64,000 bases of DNA, taken from contig NZ_WWCM01000003.1 in NCBI RefSeq assembly GCF_009857915.1, positions 248,001 to 312,000 on the forward strand, written 5' to 3'. This DNA is from Duganella qianjiadongensis (GTDB lineage: Bacteria; Pseudomonadota; Gammaproteobacteria; Burkholderiales; Burkholderiaceae_D). Numbering within the stretch: position 1 is the stretch's first letter; each line of letters begins with the position of its first letter. Under the pieces are notes generated by a model. It searched no databases. It was not told the DNA's origin and saw only the letters and a list, made by a program, of their open reading frames with translations. Of the stretch, positions 50,805 through 59,912 are shown in pieces. The position numbers and the translations under genes are program-made.

Positions 50805-52025
50805 ATGGATTTCGCCTACAGCCCGAAAGTACAGGCTTTGCAGTCGCGCCTGACGGAATTTATGCAAGCCCATATCTATCCGAACGAGGCACGCTACGAG
50901 GCGGAGGTAGCGGCTAACCGCGCCGCCGGCAATGCATGGCTACCTACTCGCGTGGTAGAGGAGTTGAAGCAGACTGCCCGCGCCGCCGGTCTGTGGAATC
51001 TGTTCCTGCCCGATGCAGAGCATGGCGCTGGCCTGAGTAACCTCGAATATGCGCCGCTGTGCGAAATCATGGGACGGGTGATCTGGGCGCCAGAAGTGTT
51101 CAATTGCTCGGCGCCGGATACGGGCAATATGGAAGTGCTGGTCCGCTACGGCAGCGCGCAGCAGCAGCGTGACTGGCTGGAGCCTTTGCTGGACGGGCGT
51201 ATCCGTTCCTGTTTCGGCATGACTGAACCGGATGTGGCGTCGTCCGATGCCACCAACATCACCAGCAGCATTGTGCGCGACGGCGACGAGTACGTGATCA
51301 ATGGGCGCAAATGGTGGTCGTCCGGCGGCAGCGACCCGCGCTGCAAGGTGTTTATCTTCATGGGCAAGACGGACGCCGGTAATCCCGACCGGCACCGCCA
51401 GCAGTCGATGATACTGATACCGCGTGATACGCCGGGCGTCACGGTACGGCGCAATCTGCCCGTGTTCGGCTTCGACGATGCGCCCCATGGTCATGCCGAA
51501 ATCGACTTCGAGCAGGTGCGGGTGCCGGTGACCAATCTGCTGCTGGGCGAAGGGCGCGGCTTCGAGATTGCGCAGGGGCGGCTGGGTCCCGGCCGCATAC
51601 ACCACTGCATGCGGCTGATCGGTCTGGCCGAACGGGCGCTGGAAATGATGTGTCGCCGCAACCTGCACCGCGTGGTCTTCGGCAAGGCACTGGCCGAGCA
51701 GGGCGTGTCGCTGGAGCGCATAGCCGAAGCGCGCATCCTGATCGATCAGGCGCGTTTGCTGGTGCTGAATGCGGCCTATATGATGGACACGGTGGGCAAC
51801 AAGGTCGCAGCCAAGGAGATTGCCATGATCAAGGTAGCTGCACCGGCCATGGCCTGCAAAGTGATCGACTGGGCGATACAAATGTTTGGCGGGGCCGGCA
51901 TGGCCGATCCTTTCCTCGCCTCGGCCTACGCGGCTGCGCGCGCACTGCGACTGGCGGACGGGCCGGACGAAGTCCATCGCAACCACATCGGCAAACTGGA
52001 ACTGGCACGCTACAGGACCCGCTAG
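50805..52025 (+). CDS. Acyl-CoA dehydrogenase (ACAD10/11-like)
   Basis: A 406-residue flavoprotein starting at ATG 50805 after AGAGGA. Signature segments: [19 protein letters not shown] (FAD/substrate), [19 protein letters not shown] and, near the end, [20 protein letters not shown] with [19 protein letters not shown]. The last features point to the ACAD10/11-type branch rather than straight-chain enzymes. The expected catalytic Glu/Asp lies in the closing DGPDEVH region. Substrate unknown; no fatty-acid genes adjoin. Confidence 0.92.
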   Translation: MDFAYSPKVQALQSRLTEFMQAHIYPNEARYEAEVAANRAAGNAWLPTRVVEELKQTARAAGLWNLFLPDAEHGAGLSNLEYAPLCEIMGRVIWAPEVFNCSAPDTGNMEVLVRYGSAQQQRDWLEPLLDGRIRSCFGMTEPDVASSDATNITSSIVRDGDEYVINGRKWWSSGGSDPRCKVFIFMGKTDAGNPDRHRQQSMILIPRDTPGVTVRRNLPVFGFDDAPHGHAEIDFEQVRVPVTNLLLGEGRGFEIAQGRLGPGRIHHCMRLIGLAERALEMMCRRNLHRVVFGKALAEQGVSLERIAEARILIDQARLLVLNAAYMMDTVGNKVAAKEIAMIKVAAPAMACKVIDWAIQMFGGAGMADPFLASAYAAARALRLADGPDEVHRNHIGKLELARYRTR

Positions 52026-52048
52026 TCCGCTTGAAACGCCTGTGCCGG

Positions 52049-52070
52049 CTGTATGTGCATACAGTATAAT
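52049..52070 (+). promoter_or_regulatory. LexA box overlapping polB promoter
   Basis: CTGTATGTGCATACAG (52049-52064), a perfect CTGT-N8-ACAG SOS box with symmetrical arms, is followed at once by TATAAT (52065-52070), a consensus -10. The polB start codon is six bases later, so the mRNA may start at or next to the ATG. No good -35 is seen 17 bp upstream. LexA bound here would block RNA polymerase. Confidence 0.88.
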
Positions 52071-52076
52071 GCCGGC

Positions 52077-54461
52077 ATGACGCAAGCATCTGCACAAGGT
52101 TTCATTTTGACCCGCCACTGGCGCGATACGGCGCAGGGGACGGAGATCGAATTCTGGCTGGCGACCGACGCCGGCCCGCAGAAAGTCCGTCTGACCGCCC
52201 AGACTTCGGTGGCCTTCGCCGAAGCAGAGCAGCGCGCGGCGATCGAAGCGCTGCTGACCCAGCAGCAGGGTATGGAGCTGCGCGAACTCGCGCTTAAATC
52301 TTTCCGCAACCAGCCGGTGATAGGCCTGTACGCCAGCCGCTACAAGCAACTGACGGCGTTCGAGCGCACGCTGGGCGAACATGGCATTGCCTTGTACGAA
52401 GCCGATATCCGCCCGCCCGAGCGCTACCTGATGGAGCGCTTTATTACGGCAGGGGTGCAGATCGAAGGCGGGCAGTGGCAGGGCAACGTGGTGCATAACT
52501 GTAAGCTCAAACCCGCACCCGACTACCGCCCGGCGCTCAAGCTGGTGTCGCTCGATATCGAAACTAGCGCTTTCGAAGACCTGTATTCGGTCGCGCTGGA
52601 AGGCTGTGGCCAGCGTCAGGTCTACATGCTGGGCGAGGCGCCTGTAGCCGCCGCTGATGCGCCAGAGCCGGCACAGGACTTTGCCCTCGAATACTGCGCC
52701 ACGCCGCGCCAGCTGCTGGAAAAGCTCAACGCATGGTTTGCCCTGCACGATCCCGACGTGCTGATAGGCTGGAACGTGCTGCAGTTCGACCTGCGCGTGC
52801 TGCAGAAGAACGCCGACAAACACAAAGTGCCGCTGACACTGGGACGCGAGCGCAAGACCATCGAATGGCGCGAGCATCCGGCCAAACCCGGCTATATGTT
52901 TGCTTCTGTGGCGGGGCGGGTGGTGCTGGACGGGATCGATGCGCTGAAGGCGGCTTCGTGGAGCTTCCCGTCGTTCAGTCTGGAAAGCATTGCGCAGGCG
53001 CTGCTGGGCGAAGGCAAGGACATCGGCGATGTGTACGACAAGATGGCCGAGATCGAGCGCCGCTTCCAGCACGATAAGCCGGCGCTGGCCTATTACAACC
53101 TGAAAGACTGCGAGCTGGTCACGCGCATCTTCGCCAAGGCCAATCTGCTGGCCTTCATGATAGAGCGGGCCACGGTGACGGGCCTGCAGGCCGACCATCT
53201 GGGCGGTTCGATCGCCGCATTTTCCCATCACTACCTGCCGCGCATGCATCGCGAGGGCTACGTAGCGCCGAATGTGGGCGATGTGGCAGGCGGTGCTTCG
53301 CCGGGCGGATTTGTGATGGATTCCAAACCGGGCCTGTACGATTCGGTGGTGGTACTCGATTACAAGAGCCTGTACCCGTCCATCATCCGCACTTTTCTAG
53401 TCGACCCTGTCGGCCTGATCGAAGGCGAACATGCGAGCGATCCGGCTACTGTGGTGGCAGGTGTGAACGGCACGGTGTTTTCGCGCCAGCGTCACTGTCT
53501 GCCCGAGATCACCACCCAGATCTGGAAGCAGCGCGATGCTGCCAAGCGCGCAAAAAACGAACCGCTGTCGCAGGCGCTCAAGCTGCTGATGAATTCCTTC
53601 TGCGGCGTGCTCGGCGCAACCGAGTGCCGCTTCTTCAATCCGCGCCTGATTTCCTCGGTAACCCTGCGCGGCCACCAGATGATGAAGCAGACCCGCGAGC
53701 TGGTGGAGGCGCAAGGCTATGAAGTGATTTACGGTGACACGGATTCGATCTTCATCTGGCTGAAAAAGGAATACGCCAATGATGCCGCGCTGGCGATAGG
53801 CGAATCGCTGGCGCACCAGATCAATCTGTGGTGGCGCGACATGCTGCAGCGCGAACTGGGGCTGGAGAGCCATCTCGAAATCGAGTTCGATACGCACTAC
53901 CGCAAGTTCTTCATGCCCACGATCCGTGGCACGGATATGGGCAGCAAGAAGCGCTATGCAGGGCTGACATTGAATAGCCGCGGTGAAGACGAAGTGATCT
54001 ACCGTGGACTGGAAGTGGCGCGCAGCGACTGGACGCGGCTGGCGCAGCAGTTCCAGCAGGGGCTGTTCCTGCGCATCTTCAAAGGCCAGCCCTACGAGCA
54101 GTATGTGCGTGATTATGTGCGCAGCACGCTGGCCGGCGAGTATGATCAATTGCTGGTGTACCGCAAGCGGCTGCGCCACCGGCTCGATGAATACAAGGTG
54201 AATGTGCCGCCGCAAGTCAGGGCGGCGCGGCTGGCAGACCAGCACAACCAGAGTCTGAAGCGGCCCTTGCGCTACCAGCACGGCGGCTGGATTAGTTACG
54301 TGATGACGACTAGCGGGCCGGAGCCGCTGGAAGTGCTGCGCAGTCGTATCGATTACGAGCACTACCTGAGCAAACAGCTGCAGCCGATTGCGGACTCTAT
54401 CCTGCTGCCGTTACATGACAACTTTGCCCGCCTGACTACCCCGCAGGCCAGCCTGTTCTGA
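52077..54461 (+). CDS. polB: DNA polymerase II (family B), SOS-controlled
   Basis: A 794-residue family B polymerase. The 3'-5' exonuclease motifs are LVSLDIETSAFED and VLIGWNVLQFD with a later YNLKDCELV; the polymerase motifs are VVVLDYKSLYPSIIRTF (A), KLLMNSFCGVLGA (B) and YGDTDSIFIW (C, catalytic Asp pair). The start is ATG 52077 directly below the LexA box; an in-frame ATG at 52053 lies inside that box and is rejected. In E. coli this enzyme restarts and proofreads at damaged sites. The gene is alone, not in an imuABC-type cassette. It converges on the chemoreceptor gene. Confidence 0.96.
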   Translation: MTQASAQGFILTRHWRDTAQGTEIEFWLATDAGPQKVRLTAQTSVAFAEAEQRAAIEALLTQQQGMELRELALKSFRNQPVIGLYASRYKQLTAFERTLGEHGIALYEADIRPPERYLMERFITAGVQIEGGQWQGNVVHNCKLKPAPDYRPALKLVSLDIETSAFEDLYSVALEGCGQRQVYMLGEAPVAAADAPEPAQDFALEYCATPRQLLEKLNAWFALHDPDVLIGWNVLQFDLRVLQKNADKHKVPLTLGRERKTIEWREHPAKPGYMFASVAGRVVLDGIDALKAASWSFPSFSLESIAQALLGEGKDIGDVYDKMAEIERRFQHDKPALAYYNLKDCELVTRIFAKANLLAFMIERATVTGLQADHLGGSIAAFSHHYLPRMHREGYVAPNVGDVAGGASPGGFVMDSKPGLYDSVVVLDYKSLYPSIIRTFLVDPVGLIEGEHASDPATVVAGVNGTVFSRQRHCLPEITTQIWKQRDAAKRAKNEPLSQALKLLMNSFCGVLGATECRFFNPRLISSVTLRGHQMMKQTRELVEAQGYEVIYGDTDSIFIWLKKEYANDAALAIGESLAHQINLWWRDMLQRELGLESHLEIEFDTHYRKFFMPTIRGTDMGSKKRYAGLTLNSRGEDEVIYRGLEVARSDWTRLAQQFQQGLFLRIFKGQPYEQYVRDYVRSTLAGEYDQLLVYRKRLRHRLDEYKVNVPPQVRAARLADQHNQSLKRPLRYQHGGWISYVMTTSGPEPLEVLRSRIDYEHYLSKQLQPIADSILLPLHDNFARLTTPQASLF

Positions 54462-54483
54462 GCAGTGCCTGCGCTGGCGCCAT

Positions 54484-56079
54484 TCAGGCTTTACGCAGCA
54501 GCGGCCTGTTGTTGGCAGCGCTCTGATCGAGCTTGAACACGGCCATGGCCTGCGCCACGCTGCGGCTTTGTTCGGCCAGCGTGCCGGTTGCCGCTGCCGC
54601 TTCTTCCACCAGCGCCGCATTGCGCTGGGTGATGTCGTCGATATTCACCACGGCCTGATTGACTTCCTTGATACCCTGTACCTGTTCGCGCGTCGATGTC
54701 GTGATTTCATCCATCACCTGGGTCACCTTCTGCACCGAATAGATCACATCGCTCATGGTGGAGCCGGCCGAATTGGTGAGATGGGTGCCGGCACTGACTT
54801 TTTCGATCGACTGGTCGATCAGCACCTTGATTTCCTTGGCGGCGGTGGCGGAGCGCTGGGCCAGCGCGCGCACTTCGCTGGCCACCACGGCAAAGCCGCG
54901 GCCCTGTTCCCCGGCACGGGCAGCTTCGACCGCGGCGTTCAGTGCCAGAATATTGGTCTGGAAAGCGATGCCGTCGATGATGCCGATAATGTCCAGCACC
55001 TTGCTAGACGAGCTGCTGATTTCGTTCATGGTGGAGACTACCTGAGCGACGATATTGCCGCCTTTTTCTGCCACTGCCGAAGCCCGCGCCGCCAGTTCAT
55101 TGGCGCTGCTGATGCTGCCGGCACTCTGCTGCAGTGTGGAGTTGAGCTGCTCCATGCTGGCGGCAGTCTGCTGCAGGCTGGAGGCTTGCGATTCCGTGCG
55201 GTCGGACAGGTCAAGATTGCCGCTGGCGATCTCGCTGGTGGATGCCGAAATTTTCTCGAAACTCAGACGCACGTCGCCGATGATGCTGTGCAGGTTGACG
55301 TTGGTCTGGCGGATCGCCGCCATCAGCTGGCCCATCTCATCGTTGCGACGGATGTCGATTTTGCTGGCCAGATCACCGCCGGCCATTTTGCGTGCCGAGA
55401 CGGTGGCAAACTGCAGTGGCCGTATCACGCTCACGTAGAGTGCGCGCCAGAAATTCAGCGAAATGGCGGCGCCCAGCAGGGCTGCGGCTGTCATCCATGG
55501 GCTGGCATCGTTGGCAAAGAACACGGCAGCGAACATCAGCATCAGCGCTGCAAGGATCAGCGCATTCACACGGGTGGTCATGTGTATGCCCAGTTTGCTG
55601 GCTTCCGTAAGGCGGGCGCGCAGATGGGTTTCTACGGCCCGGCCATTGACGATGGCCATGCGGCGCGGATTGCCGTTCTGGAATTCCTTATACAGCTGAT
55701 CGGCCGCACGGACCTGTTCGCGGCTGGGCTTGGTACGCACCGACATATAGCCGGTGGGCTTGCCGCGTTCGATGACGGGCGTGACGTTGGCCAGCACCCA
55801 GTAGTAGTCGCCATTTTTGCAGCGGTTCTTGACCATGCCCGTCCATGGCATGCCGGACTGTATGCAGCGCCACATATCGGCAAATGCTTCGGCCGGCATG
55901 TCGGGGTGGCGCAGGATGTTCTGCGGAGCGCCGAGCAGTTCGGCTTCCGTGTAGCCGCTGACTTCGACAAAATAGGGGTTGGCGAAGGTGATGTTGCCCC
56001 GTAAATCAGTGGTCGAGACGATGGTGCGGCCATCATCGATCAGGTGTTCGTTCTGGGTGACAGGTAGATTGGTGCGCAT
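54484..56079 (-). CDS. Aer-like PAS-containing methyl-accepting chemotaxis protein
   Basis: A 531-residue receptor starting at ATG 56079. An N-terminal PAS domain (about 10-115; IVSTTDLRGNITFANPYFVE, GYTEAELLGAPQNILRHPDM) is cytoplasmic, as in the redox/oxygen sensor Aer. Two close hydrophobic segments follow (around 170-215), then HAMP, then the signalling domain with the conserved hairpin tip (GIAFQTNILALNAAVEAARA and GRGFAVVASEVRALAQRSA). Energy or redox taxis is likely. No other chemotaxis genes adjoin, and the C-terminus lacks a clear CheR-tether pentapeptide. Confidence 0.93.
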   Translation of the reverse strand: MRTNLPVTQNEHLIDDGRTIVSTTDLRGNITFANPYFVEVSGYTEAELLGAPQNILRHPDMPAEAFADMWRCIQSGMPWTGMVKNRCKNGDYYWVLANVTPVIERGKPTGYMSVRTKPSREQVRAADQLYKEFQNGNPRRMAIVNGRAVETHLRARLTEASKLGIHMTTRVNALILAALMLMFAAVFFANDASPWMTAAALLGAAISLNFWRALYVSVIRPLQFATVSARKMAGGDLASKIDIRRNDEMGQLMAAIRQTNVNLHSIIGDVRLSFEKISASTSEIASGNLDLSDRTESQASSLQQTAASMEQLNSTLQQSAGSISSANELAARASAVAEKGGNIVAQVVSTMNEISSSSSKVLDIIGIIDGIAFQTNILALNAAVEAARAGEQGRGFAVVASEVRALAQRSATAAKEIKVLIDQSIEKVSAGTHLTNSAGSTMSDVIYSVQKVTQVMDEITTSTREQVQGIKEVNQAVVNIDDITQRNAALVEEAAAATGTLAEQSRSVAQAMAVFKLDQSAANNRPLLRKA

Positions 56080-56258
56080 GTTTTCATCCCGCTGGCAAAA
56101 TGGAGCAGCCCGGAAGGGTGCTGCATGCTTTCGGGCTGCGCATGGGAGGCAGGCTCCCGCTGGGAACACATTTTACAACAAATAAATCAAATTCATTAAT
56201 TAAATATGAAAAATTGACTTAATTAAATTGTTTGTTATATTTGTTTGTGTGCTGCAAA

Positions 56259-57407
56259 TTACATCTCGCTGTCCTGGAACTGGCGCTGTATGGCCAGAAT
56301 TTCGTCTGACAGTGTGCCCAGCGCATGCACGCAATGGGCGTCGAGCTTGCCCTGATCAGCCATGCGCTGCAGTTCGGCCATGGCCTGAGCGTGGCTCCAT
56401 GGCTGCTTGTAGGGGCGCACGGTGGTGAGCGCGTCGTAAATGTCGGCCACGCTGACGATGCGGGCGGAGAGGGGGATGGCGTCGCCGCTCAGGCCGAGCG
56501 GATAGCCGGATCCATCGAGCATCTCGTGGTGGCAACCGACGATGTTACGCAATTCTGCGGTATCGGGGAAATCGCCCAGACCGAAATCGTCGATCAGTTT
56601 GCCGATGATTTCCAGCCCCTTGCTCACATGGGTTTCCATGATCTGGTGTTCGGCTGCATCGAGGCTGCCCTGTTTCAGCAGGATGCTGTCCGGTATGCCG
56701 ATCTTGCCAATGTCGTGCAGTGGTGCAAACCAGAAGACGTGTTCGATAAATTCATCGCTGAGCTGGTAGTGCGGCGCGACGGCAGTAGCAATCAGCTTGG
56801 CGTAGTGCGACATGCGCTGCAGGTGGGCACCCGTTTCGAAGTCGCGCAAGTGGGCGAATTCGCAGGCCAGATGCGTGGACGCTCGCAGCGAACGGATGGT
56901 TTCCACTTCGTTGGCGATGGTCATGGAAATCAGATTGCTATACAACAGCAGATCGCGTTGCGTCTTTTCCGGAAAGGCGTGCAGTTGCAACGAGTCAAAG
57001 AAAATAAAGCCCAGCAAGCCGCGCTGGTCATACATGGGCACCGTGAACGAGGATTGATAACCTTGATCCAGCAACCACCGGCTATGCACGCTGCTAGGCT
57101 GCAGTGTGTGCGACAAGTCGTCCAGCATGCGTACACTGGCGTCGTGCGCTAGCGCACTCAGTGAGGGGCTATCCGCCAGTGCAAACTGATAGGCGGGGAG
57201 GGGCAGGCCGCTGCGCGTGCTGTTGATGAAAGTGGTCAGCGTATCGTCGCTGGCGTCGTACAAAGCGCAGGCGATACGGTCGATATCCGGCAGGGCCTGC
57301 AGCATGCGCGTATGCAGCGCCTGCAGGCGGCCACTGGACGAAATATGCCCCGCAAGGAAGTGCTGTTGCAGTGAATCTGCAGCAAGCGGCTTGGTCTGTG
57401 TGGACAT
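56259..57407 (-). CDS. GAF/HD-GYP cyclic-di-GMP phosphodiesterase
   Basis: A 382-residue protein starting at ATG 57407 with AAGGAAAA 8 bp upstream. The N-terminal ~180 residues look like a GAF sensor (SFTVPMYDQRGLLGFIFFDS). The HD-GYP domain has FAPLHDIGKIGIPDSILLKQ (HD), ETHVSKG and VGCHHEMLDGSGYPLGLSGD (GYP), followed by VADIYDALTTVRPYK, so it should be active in breaking c-di-GMP. It may set motility versus biofilm, in keeping with the chemoreceptor gene downstream. The 179 bp between them is strongly AT-rich. Confidence 0.94.
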   Translation of the reverse strand: MSTQTKPLAADSLQQHFLAGHISSSGRLQALHTRMLQALPDIDRIACALYDASDDTLTTFINSTRSGLPLPAYQFALADSPSLSALAHDASVRMLDDLSHTLQPSSVHSRWLLDQGYQSSFTVPMYDQRGLLGFIFFDSLQLHAFPEKTQRDLLLYSNLISMTIANEVETIRSLRASTHLACEFAHLRDFETGAHLQRMSHYAKLIATAVAPHYQLSDEFIEHVFWFAPLHDIGKIGIPDSILLKQGSLDAAEHQIMETHVSKGLEIIGKLIDDFGLGDFPDTAELRNIVGCHHEMLDGSGYPLGLSGDAIPLSARIVSVADIYDALTTVRPYKQPWSHAQAMAELQRMADQGKLDAHCVHALGTLSDEILAIQRQFQDSEM

Positions 57408-57521
57408 GGGGATTTTCCTTGGCATGGCGGGCGCGGCGATGGACTTATGGTTAAGTAGCCTTGCGGTAATGTCAAGAAAAATCCGTTGATCCGATGCAGC
57501 ATAAACCGTTACAGATAGCGC

Positions 57522-58004
57522 TCAGCCTCCGGCCGAATTTCTACGCAGATGGCGGATCTGAAACGTCAGGCCGATTACCAGCAGTAGCAGACAGCCACCC
57601 TGTGCCGCAAGCAGCAGCGGAGCGTGCAGATCGGCGGCTAGCGGATGTCCGTCCGGCACGCGGCGCAGGGTTTCGGTAACCGTGGGCAGCATCAGCAGGA
57701 AGCTGGTCAGGGTGAGGGCAATGGTTTCAAGGTATGCGGCGGCGCGTCCGGCAAAACGCAGACTGGCTGCGCCATAGCCCAGCCCCAGCAGCAGGAGCGT
57801 GACGCCGGCCAGAGCGCGTCCCTCGGGGTGGCGGGTGACGAGGAAGACGCTGGCGGCGCCCAGCAGCATGGAGATCAGGTAAGCCCGCCCTGCCAGCGTG
57901 CGTGGCTGTATCCTGCCATAGCGAACAAACATATACACAGCCAGTGGAATGGCAGGCAAGCTGCCCAGGGTATGCAGCCAGCCGAGAGGGGAAATACCGA
58001 ACAT
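57522..58004 (-). CDS. Integral membrane protein of unknown function, TetR-linked
   Basis: A 160-residue protein starting at ATG 58004 (AAAGG upstream). It has four strongly hydrophobic segments (near 12-30, 45-60, 65-82/90-105 and 130-150) and basic loops (GRIQPRTLAGRAY, RHPEGRAL). I do not recognise the family. The gene lies just downstream of a perfect TetR-type palindrome (58025-58040) and next to the tetR gene at 58091-58669, so it is very likely the repressor's target. Confidence 0.7.
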   Translation of the reverse strand: MFGISPLGWLHTLGSLPAIPLAVYMFVRYGRIQPRTLAGRAYLISMLLGAASVFLVTRHPEGRALAGVTLLLLGLGYGAASLRFAGRAAAYLETIALTLTSFLLMLPTVTETLRRVPDGHPLAADLHAPLLLAAQGGCLLLLVIGLTFQIRHLRRNSAGG

Positions 58005-58024
58005 GGATTGCCTTTCAGGAAATT

Positions 58025-58040
58025 TACCTACTAGTAGGTA
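58025..58040. promoter_or_regulatory. TetR operator, perfect palindrome
   Basis: TACCTACTAGTAGGTA, perfectly symmetrical over 16 bp, 20-36 bp upstream of the membrane protein start. A close copy lies just upstream of the tetR start (58681-58698). Confidence 0.75.
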
Positions 58041-58090
58041 GGTTGGGTGGTGAAAAAAATGCCGGCTCGCGCCAGCAGGGAAATACGGTC

Positions 58091-58669
58091 TCAGTTGCCG
58101 CGTAAGCGCCCCAGTAATTGATCGCCTATCAGTTGAAACACCTGCGGGTCGCCATAGGCGCGGGCCGACAGCATGGCGCCGTGTATGGTGGCCATGGCCA
58201 TTTCCGCCTCGGCGCCAGCATCCGTTTGCAACTGAAAAGTACCGGCAGCCTGTGCCTGTTCGAATACGCTGCCTAGCCAGCCTGCCAGCGCGCGGAAGTG
58301 GGCCCGGACTTCTGCCGCCACTTCCGGCGGTAGCACCGGCAGTTCGTTGGCCAGCAGGGCGCACACGCAAAACGGCGTGCTGGCGCTGGCGATGCAGTCA
58401 CTCCAGTAAGCCAGATAGGCTCGGAACTGCTCGGCAGGATCGCTGATCTGCTGCTGCAGCGTGGCCAGACCGGACTGCACATCCGCCCGGTGGGCAGCTA
58501 CCACCGCCTGCACCAGCAACGCTTTGCTGGGAAAGTGGTGGTGGATGCTGGCATTGCGCACGCCCACTACCTGCGCGATATCGGCATAGCTGAAGCTGTT
58601 GTAGCCGCCCTGCAAAATCAGGTTGCGGGCGGTGTGCAGGATGTCGCTGGCAGTGGAAGAGGCTTTCAT
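58091..58669 (-). CDS. TetR-family repressor
   Basis: A 192-residue TetR protein starting at ATG 58669. The N-terminal HTH is clear: ILHTARNLILQGGYNSFSYA, DIAQVVGVRNASIHHHFPSK and ALLVQAVVAAHRA. The ligand domain includes CVCALLANELPVLPPEVAAE. The gene has a TACCTACTAGTAAGTAGG box 12 bp before its start, and an even better copy sits in front of the downstream membrane protein gene, pointing to autorepression and repression of that gene. The ligand is unknown. Confidence 0.9.
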   Translation of the reverse strand: MKASSTASDILHTARNLILQGGYNSFSYADIAQVVGVRNASIHHHFPSKALLVQAVVAAHRADVQSGLATLQQQISDPAEQFRAYLAYWSDCIASASTPFCVCALLANELPVLPPEVAAEVRAHFRALAGWLGSVFEQAQAAGTFQLQTDAGAEAEMAMATIHGAMLSARAYGDPQVFQLIGDQLLGRLRGN

Positions 58670-58680
58670 GCGATAAATGC

Positions 58681-58698
58681 TACCTACTAGTAAGTAGG
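58681..58698. promoter_or_regulatory. TetR operator, second copy
   Basis: TACCTACTAGTAAGTAGG: the same box as 58025-58040 with one changed base and a 2-bp extension, just upstream of the tetR start codon. Confidence 0.7.
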
Positions 58699-58833
58699 CT
58701 GTCAAGCTGGCGATGGCAAATGCGGCCCGCTTGAAGAAGTGGCTGGGCTAGTTGAACTGTACATACTGGCCATGTTACTGTCCGGCATAGTTCGCGGTCA
58801 GCCTCGGTGGCAGGCAGCATTTTCGTCTTGAAT

Positions 58834-59394
58834 ATGAATCAGCCTGTTTCGCCTTTTCGCCTGAATCTGTATATGGTGCTGGGCACTATCTGTTTGCACG
58901 GCATGGTGATGGTGGCCAACGAACTATTTTTTCGGCGCGCCGAATTTCTACAAGGGATAGGCTGGATCTATATACCGGCTGGTACCCGTTTGCTATGTAC
59001 GCTGCTGTTTGGCCGCGCAGGCGCAGTAGGCTTGCTGATTGCTGGCTGGTTTGCCTGTTATTGGTATTACTTTCCCGGGGATGCCATCCGTGCGACTACG
59101 GGAACGATCGCTGGCGCTATCGGCCCCTATCTGGTGTACGTGATGGCGCAAAGGAAATACGGCTTGCAGGCATCCCTGATGAATCTGACGCCGAGGCGGC
59201 TGCTGGCCTGCGCGTTTGCTTGTGCACTTGCAAGCCCGTTGCTGCATCATGTCTGGTTTGCCTTGCGGGGCGATAGCAATCTGTTGCCCGGTTTTCTGGT
59301 GATGTTCATCGGTGATCTGGCGGGGACGCTCATCGTGCTGTACACGGCAAAAGGGGTGCTGGCTTTGTTGCCGCAGCCGCAGCGCACGCTGTGA
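58834..59394 (+). CDS. Small integral membrane protein, unknown
   Basis: A 186-residue protein with five or six hydrophobic segments, e.g. NLYMVLGTICLHGMVMVANE, AGAVGLLIAGWFACYWYYF and a late FLVMFIGDLAGTLIVLYTAK. The aromatic-rich repeat of short helices recalls membrane sensing domains (MASE-like) without any output domain. ATG 58834 is my start; a GTG at 58807 is possible, and neither has a strong ribosome site. A MarR-like gene follows after about 80 bp. Function not recognised. Confidence 0.6.
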   Translation: MNQPVSPFRLNLYMVLGTICLHGMVMVANELFFRRAEFLQGIGWIYIPAGTRLLCTLLFGRAGAVGLLIAGWFACYWYYFPGDAIRATTGTIAGAIGPYLVYVMAQRKYGLQASLMNLTPRRLLACAFACALASPLLHHVWFALRGDSNLLPGFLVMFIGDLAGTLIVLYTAKGVLALLPQPQRTL

Positions 59395-59475
59395 TACATC
59401 AGTTATTGTGCTAAAATTTGTAACAGTGATGCTCGCCCTCTAGACGGCAACTTTCAAGTAGTTTCACACCGCGCC

Positions 59476-59832
59476 ATGACGATACCTAAACGACCCGCCG
59501 ACATTTATCTGCGCTTTCTGCAACTGGCTGACGCCTTGCGCGGCTTGCCGTCGTTGCCGCCGCTTGATCCTTTGGAAGAGCGCGTTCTTGCCATAGTCGC
59601 CAAGGCTAGCCGGGAAGAGGAGCGCCTGTCTGTGCGCGACATGATGGGCAAAAAGGAACTGGGTGCCCCGGCAACTGTGCATAGCCGTCTGACATCGATG
59701 CGGGAGAAGGGCTGGTTGATCCTGAGTGATACCGAAGATGCGCGCCGTAAGCAGGTAGAACTGACTCAGGCCGCGTTGCTGTACTTCGACAAGCTGTCGA
59801 ACTGCATGGTACAGGCGGCGAAACAGGGCTAA
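59476..59832 (+). CDS. MarR-like winged-helix regulator
   Basis: A 118-residue protein resembling MarR DNA-binding domains: SLPPLDPLEERVLAIVAK, VRDMMGKKELGAPATVHSRL and EKGWLILSDTEDARRKQVEL form the helix-turn-helix and wing. It lacks the extra dimer helices of full-length MarR proteins (usually 140-150 residues). It is followed by a small gene whose promoter carries a 9-bp inverted repeat (59869-59891) that it may bind. Confidence 0.78.
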   Translation: MTIPKRPADIYLRFLQLADALRGLPSLPPLDPLEERVLAIVAKASREEERLSVRDMMGKKELGAPATVHSRLTSMREKGWLILSDTEDARRKQVELTQAALLYFDKLSNCMVQAAKQG

Positions 59833-59853
59833 CGATATTTTTTCACCCCCATC

Positions 59854-59891
59854 TTGCCAACTATCTAAATTGCTCTAAAATATAGAGCAAT
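59854..59891 (+). promoter_or_regulatory. Promoter with overlapping palindrome before small ORF
   Basis: TTGCCA (59854-59859), 16-bp spacer, TAAAAT (59876-59881). The palindrome ATTGCTCTA-(5 nt)-TAGAGCAAT (59869-59877 and 59883-59891) covers the -10. A partial version, ATTGTGCTAAAAT, lies at 59404-59416 before the MarR-like gene. This suggests repression by the neighbouring regulator. Confidence 0.45.
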
Positions 59892-59912
59892 ATTCGCGAC
59901 GAAGGGAACTAC

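Noticed and set aside
52053..52077. An upstream in-frame ATG for polB at 52053
   Set aside because: It lies inside the LexA box and before the -10, so it would not be in the transcript.
50940..53249. A long minus-strand open frame opposite the acyl-CoA dehydrogenase and polB genes
   Set aside because: It crosses two well-defined plus-strand genes and the LexA promoter, and has no domain or ribosome site.
56214..56241. A promoter-like TTGACT-N16-TATATT on the plus strand
   Set aside because: It would transcribe into the HD-GYP gene antisense, and lies in a very AT-rich gap where such matches arise by chance.
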